Assembly (NCBI GenBank): GCA_015680685.1
Contig: MNCI01019084.1
Span: forward strand, 62,001-126,000
Source: Gnetum montanum
Taxonomy: Eukaryota > Streptophyta > Gnetopsida > Gnetales > Gnetaceae
Direction of reading: 5' to 3'
DNA: 64,000 bases
The position numbers and the translations under genes were made by a program. Under the pieces are notes generated by a model that saw nothing but the letters and a program-made list of their open reading frames with translations, did no database searches and was not told the origin of the DNA. Positions within the stretch are counted from its first letter, which is position 1. Every line of letters starts with the position of its first letter. Positions 56,335-64,000 of the stretch are shown here, one piece after another.

Positions 56335-57199
56335 GGTTAAGACTTTAACTCTTGTTCCAAATGACATTCCCAAAGCCTACGGACTCTTTGAATGTGGGTT
56401 TGTCATGGCATTAAGGGCATAAGCTTGCTTTGAGGAGGACCCACTGACATTCCTATTTAGAGAATTAGTTAACTTCTTTCCCTTAACATTTTGCAATTAA
56501 TTTTATTTTGTTCATTATCATCTTGACATCCATTTCATCGATGTTATAGTTGTCTCTTTTTATCTATCTTTCTTACTCCTTTTCTTTCTCCATTCTAACG
56601 CTATCAGAGGTTCGCAATTAGTCATGGGTATAGGGCTTGATTTTTTCAGTTTTCTCCTAGCCCCGAAATTTTTTGATTCTCTTTCTAACCCCTACACCTT
56701 TGGTAATCATTATTAATATATCCCCAGATCTAGATTAGCCATACCACAACCTAGCCAATGAACTTACACTAAAGCAAGGTATCAATTACATGATGATTCA
56801 TTTACCTTTGCTAATATAAGATTGTGTTGTGTGTGCAGATGCAATCATACAAACAACGGATTGGATTCGGAGCAAACACTTGGATTGGTGCAGCACTGAA
56901 GCAGCTATGCAAGGAGTAAGATCGATGACACGCTTATGGATGGACAAAAAAGGTGCAATCTTGGCGTTGGCAGCAACAACACTTCTTTCTCTCTCTTTCT
57001 TCTCAGCTACCAACAAAGTCCTGATGTCATTGTAATAAGGTGTTCACCCTTGTTGTCATGAACACCATTTTTGTCAAGTTTTTTAATGATGATCCGTTCA
57101 CATGTCATCCCATTAGTTCCATTCCCCTCAATAATTCCATACCTTCTTGATATTATTGTAAGGAACTCGAGGACGAGTTTTCATTCAGTCATGGAGGTA
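56335..57199 (+). other. 3' region of F with acceptor-like site and short ORF
   Basis: Conserved block end near 56395-56450. Then TGTTGTGTGTGCAG|ATG at 56825-56841 gives an acceptor-like AG directly before an ATG; the frame is open for about 26 codons (M-Q-S-Y-K-Q-R-I-G-F-G). D has the related TGTGTGTGCAAATG near 30760 (minus strand), where the AG is changed to AA. CATGGAGGTA before 57200 is the polypurine tract. Confidence 0.4.
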
Positions 57200-57255
57200 T
57201 GATGAGACGCAATTCACACGAGCCGTGATATCGCATCCCATGTGATATTACGTCA
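57200..57255 (+). repeat. 3' LTR of F, only the first 56 bp
   Basis: TGATGAGACGC followed by GATATC-type palindromes, then a jump at GTCATC|CTATGACACTC into G gag, equivalent to 6246 in element A. Confidence 0.8.
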
Positions 57256-58800
57256 TCCTATGACACTCATTGACCAAGCAAAAGTATGGTATAGATCGTT
57301 AAAAACAAAATCGATACAACGTTGGTCAACAATGGTAGAAGTCTTTAACAAAAAATATCAAACCTACGTAAGAGTGTCAGCCTTGAGGAAACAAATCCAA
57401 GGATGGAAACAAGCACAACACGAACCCTTGGACATGACCTTAGAAAGATATTACGCATTGTTAAACAACTGTCCAGGCCATGGGTTTTCCGAGAAAAGAC
57501 TAATGTACCATATTATTGATGGGCTATGTAATGAAACAAGAGAGACCTTAGGAACGTATGCCCATGGTCAACTATATGAACTATGAACCCATCAAATCCA
57601 AGAGCTTATTAAGCGGGTAGCAAAAGAAGAAGGAGAAATAGCTACATGGGAGAGTGTTGAAAAACATCAACGGGACCAAAATTTCAACTTAACAAAGGTC
57701 TCTGATCATAACAAGGAGAAATCAACAAATCTCAAGGTGGAAACATCATCTTTGCCAATACAACAATCATTAGAAGAAGCTGAGGCAAAGATCAATAAGA
57801 TGTTGGAATGGATGTATCAAAAGTGTGGAGAATGTGTCAACATCATTGGAGATAGAGTTTTGACAACCTAAGAAGCAGGATGAAATAATAGACATTCAAA
57901 AAAAATAATGAAGGGAATAAGCACTCAATTGTTAATCATACATATGAATGCAACATATGTCTATACAATCACCCCAAAGGCCAATGCCCAATATTGTTAC
58001 ATTTATATGAGCATTGGGAAAACACGTTACATATAGAGTTCGTACAGAGATCCTGTGTTCGATCATAGTGGCAATCATCCCAGTCATGGGGGAGACCACC
58101 CTTAGACTGGAGGCACCCTTCATATTTTCCAAACTCGAATTCTTGTCATGTTCAACATCTTGTTCCTCCAACTGGGCCAACATACTTTGTCTCGCCACAT
58201 TACTATTCTCCACAATACTATCAACCCATGCCTCCAACGCAACCACCATCTTGTGCACCTTATATTCCTCCTAACTTTCAACATTCTTATCCTTTCCCTC
58301 CTTCCACATTACCACCAACTACCCCTAACGTACTTGCACCACCGCAACCCATGAACAACACTTGTGCTACTGCTACTAACAATAGTGAAAGGCCTCTTCA
58401 ACATCAAAGGCATCCTTTCTTTAAAGACAGCTGTAGGAAAGGACAACACAATTCTGAGACCACTGCATCTTCCAACCTAGCACAAGTCCACCAATGTGGT
58501 GCACCCTTACCTTTGAACCCAACACCTCATGTAACTTCATCAGGGCCACCAACTAACACTCCAACAACCACACAGCCCAATTAACACAACCATGGGAGGC
58601 ATCATCCTAATCCTTGCATACCATCTAATGGTCACCAACATCATAGTGGATCAACTCATTATCCGAGAACTACATCATATAAAGTGCCCCACTATGCTTA
58701 TTACAATCAAGTGTGTGAAGCCCAATGGGATAAGTATAGACTAGTTCCAATACTTCCAACATGCAAGGATCCTTATCTTTCATTTATTAATCTGTGCCAT
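57256..58800 (+). pseudogene. gag of G, start missing, broken
   Basis: Open 57242-57586: V-W-Y-R-S-L-K, Q-R-W-S-T-M-V-E, R-K-Q-I-Q-G-W-K and H-I-I-D-G-L-C-N-E-T-R-E-T-L-G. After TGA at 57584 it continues to the knuckle C-N-I-C-L-Y-N-H-P-K-G-Q-C (about 57950-57990, all four ligands present) and a Pro-rich tail (58228-58584). Where A has TAA (6661) and TAG (6607), G has CAA and CGG. Confidence 0.8.
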
Positions 58801-58811
58801 ACTCAACTGAT

Positions 58812-60660
58812 TGGTTATGGGGGATACCCCCCATTTCAATAATAAGCAGGATTAATAAATATTTTACATTTCTTTGATTTTACACCTTTTTGTTTTCCAA
58901 TTTTTTTTTCATTTTTCAACTTTTTTGTTTTATCTTTTTATCTTTTTGTGTTTTTTGTTTTTTTTATGCTTTTGTAAGTAATCTCATCTACCAATAAAAC
59001 ACTCATGTGGATCGTTGGTTGAGGTGTGTTCTATGTTATTAAGTCATGAGTGAGAAATTATTTGGAACAGTGAGCCCATTACACCCACTCATCCACTCTA
59101 TAAATAAGAGGTTCTATTCGAGTGTACAATGATATTCTTAACATTTTTAAAAAACTTCAAATTAATTTTGTATTTCTTGTACCCAGAATGAAGAAGGATG
59201 GACCAAGAGGGAATGATTAGGGTGTGACATCAAGGGGACTTGTGGATTCTCTTTGGTGATGCTTGTGGGAGTTATCATGCAATGTGGTTATACTCAGATC
59301 CTTGTAGATCTAATGAAATGGGAGTAAGAGTAATCAAAAGGGCACTCAAAAATTAAATGTTGTTCTAGGGGGTCCCACTGGAAAGACATGCACCCATGCC
59401 TGAAGGTTGGCAGCTTCTCTAGATTCAGTAAAGTGAAAAAGAAAAAAAAAAGAGAAAAAGAAAAAAAAAGGAAGTGCCATAAACAAAATCACTCCTCCCT
59501 TGCACTAAACACCAAGTGATTGTACGCCTTGTTGTTATGGTCCTCTCATAGTTTCTCATCATGGGATGAAGCGATGCGATGTCACTGATTGAAGGATGGA
59601 CTTGGTCCTAATCTTGGAATGATGGGTTAATAACATATTAATCATGCTTTTCACACAGGATTCACTATGTCCTGGGTCAGTTACCTCATGTACCAATCTC
59701 TACGATCCCTTTCTATACTTCACCTCATCTCATTGTTTGTGTAATTGTAGCTCATGTTCCATGTAGCATAGAATTTTCATCTCATTCCAGTGATAATTAC
59801 ATGTGTGTGTTTTGTGGAGTTAGTGCGGATTATGTTTAACCCTTCTAGTGCCCACGGACACTTTAAGTGTGGTTACACAAGGGCATTATAGGTTGGAACC
59901 TGCTTTGGGGAGGACCCACTTGTGTAATCTTTTGTAATCTTTGCTTATGAAATAGCTCACACACACCATTTCTTACCCTTAGCATATTTCCAACAATTTT
60001 CTTTCCCTTATTATCATCACATAGCCTTTTTCTCTACCATCCAAGGTCCTTATTGATAAATTCCACACTATCATAATTTTTGTGCCTTCAGAACTAGTTG
60101 AATTATCCTAGAACCCTATAACAATCGTCCAAATGTCCTTAGTTTACATCGTTTAATTTCAGAAAGAAATATTAAAAATTTGGTACGTTCTCTAAGTGCC
60201 CTAACTTGGATGAAAATATATATACGTGACCTCCCCACAACACTACCATCATTTTCCACTATTCACGCGGGGGATTTTTTTGAATTTTTTCTCTACGAAT
60301 TATGATTGTGAGACCCTTGTTTTTATTCCTATGTCTCACTCGCTGGTACTCCAATTTTAATTCTTTCTGAACCTACTTGATCCTAGAGTGTTTAGCTTAG
60401 TCGTGGGGGAGGGGCACACGTCGAATAGTGCATAAATATTTTTGAAATTCATCATTTCCAGAAGGACACCTTTAAGGGTAATTAGTTCTAAAATTAAGAA
60501 TACAATGTGTCAAAAACAATTTCATCCCTTTAGCTATACCAGAAAATTAAATTTGGAAACCACCTAAGTCACAAGACCCATTATTATAACTTTTGGGCAC
60601 AATCACAGGTTATAACATGAGATCTTTAATGAAGGAAAGTAGTAAGGTATAACTTGATTT
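58812..60660 (+). other. Internal purine tract and downstream module of G
   Basis: TATGGGGGATACCCCCCATT (58815-58834) is a near-palindrome like the one in A. The module runs from GGGTGTGACATCAAGGGG (59219) to GGGAGGACCCACTTG (59918). The reading frame seen in D, F and B2 is unreadable here. A T-rich run follows the tract. Confidence 0.6.
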
Positions 60661-60679
60661 CCAAAACAAACTTACTAAT

Positions 60680-61300
60680 GCTTGATTCGTGTGATTGTAG
60701 GATGGCTCTGAAACATGCACAACATGAGGGTCCTATTTAAGATGGAGAGAAATGATCTCGGAGAGGTGGAAGAGAAGGCCCTACTGGACAACATGCAGAA
60801 TAGGAGGAACAATCATTCAGCATTCATCAAGAAGATCCTCCTACCATACGGTCTAGGTAGGTAGAAGTAGGAGATACCCTCTCTGAAAGCAATGCCTGGT
60901 ACTTAGGGGAAACGTACCAATTTTGGCACAATAAAGAAGAAGGCACCATGGTTAACAATTGTGGTGTGACTCTGGATTTCTCTATTCAAGCCATTTTGGA
61001 AGTATTAAACCTTCCGAATACAGGGCCAAATTTTGCTCAAAACTAGTTGGACACCTTCAGAACCAAGCAACTTAATAAACTGTTGACATAGAATAAAAGG
61101 GTGGCAAAAGAAAAAAGAGACAGCTGACTGGGATGCCTCTATGGCACAAGCACAAACTTACATGCATTGCAAGGCACTCATGGCCTTACAAGAGGAGAAA
61201 CTCCAAGCCATACTTCAACACCATCAAAATTCTAAGCCTAGAGCACATGACAAAGGGAAAGTGCCCATGGAGGAGCCACCACCACTAGGAACTACATGAG
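60680..61300 (+). pseudogene. 3' ORF of G, internally deleted
   Basis: After an acceptor-like GATTGTAG|G the ATG near 60703 opens M-A-L-K-H-A-Q-H-E. Then come W-Y-L-G-E-T-Y-Q-F-W-H-N-K-E-E-G and G-V-T-L-D-F-S-I-Q-A-I-L-E-V-L-N-L-P. At about 61038 the sequence jumps to the equivalent of 11448 in A (A-S-T-Q-T-Y-type coiled coil) and again, near 61195, to the tail. About 1.2 kb and then a further stretch are missing relative to A. Confidence 0.6.
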
Positions 61301-61466
61301 TTCCATTTTTTGTAGTTGTAGTATTTTTCTGTGTTGTGTCTTTCCACACTGCAGCATTAGTCCATTTCTTTTTTCAGTTAATAATCCCATACCTATCCAC
61401 TGTGTAATCAATGGAATTTGTTCTCTTGGTAACTCGAGAATGAGTTTTTATTCAATCGTGGGGGTA

Positions 61467-62318
61467 TGATGGGACATGATATCTCATGGGCTGCGATATC
61501 ACGTATGCGATATCGTGTCCGTTACGATATCGCATCCCCCGTGATATCATGTCTTCCCTGTGATATCGTGTACATGATATCACAATCCATCGTAATGTCT
61601 ATAAATTAGAAGTGGCTCTCCCTTGTTTAGGCAGTTAGGAGTTAGAAGTAGTGAAGCTCTGGTAGTTTGACCACTCTAGAGATAGATTATTTTTTCCTGT
61701 GTCTACCCGCAGTGTGGTGAATGTAATTGTATGGCATTCTTTATTCAAGTGTGATGTACTTGGACATGCACATGACCAGCAATAAAGATCAAGATTACTT
61801 CATCATTGTAGCATTCACTTTGTTTATTTATTTAATGTTATTTACTATTTTCTCTCTCTCATCCTTAAACTCCTAGAACACGAAACGAGTACGACTTGAT
61901 TACGAGCATTTAAGTGTGACTACTTGGTAGCCCAGTGGCGTACCTAGGATCTGCACTTGGTAATCCCAGTGCTAGTTGTGCATGAGGTCCAAGATGTGTA
62001 TGGTTGATCAAGAAATCGGTTGCTCATTTCACTTAGGCTAGATTAGATTTCCTTACCTTTTCCTCCTAGCTTAGCTTGGTTAATCTTACATTCCACTACC
62101 TTTAGGAGTAGCGTTAGAATTAGGAACATATCATACACCTCATCTGGACTAAATCATATGTGACAAATACAATACTAGTCTAGGTGGGAAGACAGCGAAC
62201 CGCAACCTAAGGATAACTGTCTAGGTGCCACAACTAGTCTGTCTACAGAGTTTGATAGGATCACGCATGCTATGCTTGTTTTGTATGGTTGAGTGTAGGG
62301 GTATCTCACCACTCATCA
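61467..62318 (+). repeat. 3' LTR of G
   Basis: 852 bp, TGATGGGACA to ACTCATCA, preceded by CGTGGGGGTA. U3 holds seven GATATC sites between 61478 and 61581; TATA box at 61599-61608. Confidence 0.85.
61478..61581. promoter_or_regulatory. GATATC palindrome array in U3 of G
   Basis: GATATC at 61478, 61495, 61509, 61526, 61543, 61562 and 61576; spacings 17, 14, 17, 17, 19 and 14 bp. It lies just upstream of the TATA box, so it is a candidate binding-site array for a dimeric DNA-binding protein. No factor can be named. Confidence 0.55.
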
Positions 62319-63594
62319 GAAACTATGTGGGAGTCTCTATGCCCAACATAGTCCCAATTTCTACCACAAAATCATAGTACCAGGTGAGGATGTAGTGATT
62401 GCAATGGGTTTTGATGATTGCCAATGGAGATGGAAATCGGATAGGATTTGTAATTTCAATGGCAATGACAATTACATTGGGGTGTTTATGCCTAGTGTAG
62501 TGCTAGTTTCTACTACTAAAAATGTAGTAGGGTTATAAACAGGTTTGATGGGTGATGGATGTGGTTACTAAAAATGGAAAAATTGGTATTACTGTTAATG
62601 GTTGTGCCAATGGCAAGTGCTTGGAATGCAGAGTGTTCCCAATTTTTGTATACGATGCCAAAAATGCCAAAATTCAAAACCTAGAAATGGTGTTAATGTT
62701 GGACTTTTATAGGTTAGGGTTGCCATTTTTGAGACTACCATTGATTGATGATAGATTAGTGTTAATTATGGGTTGCAACAATTACGATTACTAGCATAGT
62801 TAGTCAACTACTGTCAGTGTCATTGCCATTTGTGGAAAGTTCAAAATGGACTACATCCTCCATTTACTATAAATAGTAAATAGACTTTTATGAATACACT
62901 AGTGGTGCTTTGGCTATGTTGGTAGTGATCAATGGTCACCTATTAGCGTAGTTGATTATCTAATGCCAATGTAGTTAGTCATCTATTACAAGTGTAGTTG
63001 ATATTTGTGGTAAGTCTAGAATGGGCTACATCCACAAAACCCATCCATTTACTATAAATAGTAAACAAGCTTTTGTAACTACATTGAAGAGTTTGGAAAT
63101 GGAAAAAGTTGTGGCAAGCGGAAAGATGGATGAAAACTATAGAAATGGTAAAACCTATTGTTAAAAGTATTGTTTACATTAGTTGTTGTTACATTGGGAT
63201 GACTATAGTTGTTGTTTAAGAAACAGCATCCCAAGAATTCCAACATTGCACTTATGCTTGGTCTTAGTGGTGACTATGCTGACTACTGTAGCTACAGTGG
63301 CTATAGTAGCTATTGTAGCTACTAAGCCTACTAAAAATGTCTCCAATGTAGTTGGGCTATACCCCTACAAAAACCCATGGAAATGCCAATTTTAGTCATT
63401 TCCAAGGCATTTTTAGCCTTCCGAAGCCTAGATATAGACATTAGGTATTCTTTTTCACTGAGGAAGTAAGGCAATAACAACTTTTAAAGCATTTTTTAGC
63501 CTTTAAAACTTGAAATATGAAAGATTGTAGCTTATGTACTACATATCTTACATTTACAAGGAAACTTTGCCTCAACCTAAAAACTATTGGTGCT
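62319..63594. other. Interior of putative element H; no gene recognised
   Basis: Contains an imperfect duplication (62800-62900 and about 62965-63085, both with CCATTTACTATAAATAGTAAA) and a run of GTAGCTA-type triplets (63280-63335). ACTATAAATAGT is itself a palindrome with a TATA core. The 80-codon frame at 62552 has no recognisable features. Confidence 0.4.
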
Positions 63595-64000
63595 AGAAAT
63601 CTTAGTTGTTGGAATGGGGAAACTGAAAGATCCATGCACAAGAATAGTCTTTACCCTGAATCCCAAGGGCCTCTGCGAAAATAGGATTTGGGGTACCTAG
63701 ATGGTCTTTTCGATCACCTAGGGATGTATGGAATGTCAAACAGGAATGGTTTCAAAAGTCTAAATTTAAATGGCAATGCAGATAGAAATGGCCTATTGAG
63801 AACATAAACAGAAATGGCTCACTAAAAATGTAGATCGGAATAGCCTACTAAAAATGGAAATAGAAAATCAAATTACATTTATAGAAATAAACATAGAAAA
63901 GGAAACCAAAATCAAAATTTTCACAACATAAACCATCAAATTTATAAGAGAATATAAATAAATATTGAGTTAACAATGTATAGGTATGTGTCAAGGGCAC
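63595..64000. repeat. Right copy of the outer direct repeat (putative LTR of H), cut by window end
   Basis: Matches 49316-49745 in order and orientation, beginning TATTGGTGCTAGAAATC. Confidence 0.6.

Larger units (their letters stand above)
50712..57255 (+). mobile_element. Element F: D-type Ty3/gypsy element with RT to integrase deleted
   Basis: LTR 50712-51573, primer site, gag with the long D-type N-terminus (about 51800-53950), protease (54065-54960), an abrupt junction near 55140-55200 to the last codons of pol (Q-I-S-P-L-Q-L-S-H-G-G-D-G-H), internal purine tract, downstream ORF, then only 56 bp of the 3' LTR (57200-57255). About 2.9 kb present in D between these points is absent. F lies inside G. 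Its last LTR bases are fused to G gag. Confidence 0.82.
49902..62318 (+). mobile_element. Element G: non-autonomous LTR element of the A type, split by element F
   Basis: 5' LTR 49902-50655, primer site and 34 bp of leader, then F (50712-57255), then gag from mid-core (57256-58800), internal purine tract, downstream module, a deleted 3' ORF (60680-61300), polypurine tract and 3' LTR (61467-62318). GAAAT before and GAAAC after the element are a near-perfect 5-bp target duplication. About 490 bp (leader and gag start, by comparison with A) are missing at the right edge of F. Interior order and sequence match A. Confidence 0.82.

Noticed and set aside
56829-57035. 68-codon frame with a hydrophobic middle as an env transmembrane peptide
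   Set aside because: Frame not kept in D, and the acceptor-linked ATG uses another frame.
57200-57255. A solo LTR at this place
   Set aside because: Only 56 bp remain, preceded by F's polypurine tract, so it is a truncated 3' LTR.
62552-62794. 80-codon frame as a gene
   Set aside because: No motif and no homologous copy here; it lies in unknown repeat-rich sequence.
1-64000. CRISPR array, bacterial operon or riboswitch
   Set aside because: The content is plant nuclear. The tandem repeats seen are head-to-tail without unique spacers of constant size.
1-64000. tRNA or rRNA genes
   Set aside because: The only tRNA-related sequences are the short primer-binding sites; no cloverleaf-length match was noticed by reading.

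Overview
The window is about 64 kb of AT-rich nuclear DNA from a land plant. It contains no intact host gene. Almost everything is old, broken, nested transposable-element sequence, plus two host-gene relics: a hypersensitive-induced-reaction (HIR, prohibitin/SPFH-type) protein and a BAHD acyltransferase. Dense layers of LTR elements with diverged LTRs suggest a large, slowly purged genome such as a gymnosperm. That is inference; no species is claimed. There is one assembly gap (4518-5108).

Layout. 1-870: two diverged copies of an unknown reading-frame segment. 1875-14960: a decayed Helitron on the minus strand (PIF1-like helicase at the left, Rep and N-terminal domains at the right), split by LTR element A (4886-13557). 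14961-20360: unknown sequence, the HIR relic (18385-18893) and short tandem duplications. 20361-45406: a three-deep nest. Element B1 contains B2 (25261-44525), and B2 contains a minus-strand Ty3/gypsy tandem (D at 29520-39441, sharing an LTR with a truncated second body D' at 25821-29519). B1 itself sits in a ~303-bp tandem repeat seen on both sides. 45407-49315: rest of that repeat, a ~64-bp tandem repeat, the BAHD relic (46701-47065) and a LINE relic. 49316-64000: an outer direct-repeat pair (putative LTRs of an element H) enclosing element G (49902-62318), which is split by element F (50712-57255).

How the parts relate. D carries gag, protease, RT, RNase H and integrase of an Athila/Tat-like Ty3/gypsy type; F is a D-type element that has lost RT to integrase. 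A, G, B1 and B2 have gag but no pol. All share the LTR termini (TGATGA... to ...CA), most share a tRNA-Asp-like primer site, and all share a gag with an unusual zinc-knuckle spacing. Most have an internal purine tract, and all have a roughly 0.8-kb downstream module. The module holds a reading frame recognisable in D, F and B2 (start motif near M-A-K-G-V-T-S-R-G, later D-A-R-S-L). The simplest reading is one autonomous lineage and several parasitic relatives mobilised in trans. After the module each family carries its own 3' cargo; in A and G this is a plant-transposon-protein-like domain followed by a long coiled coil. Every protein frame examined is broken by stops, frameshifts or deletions.
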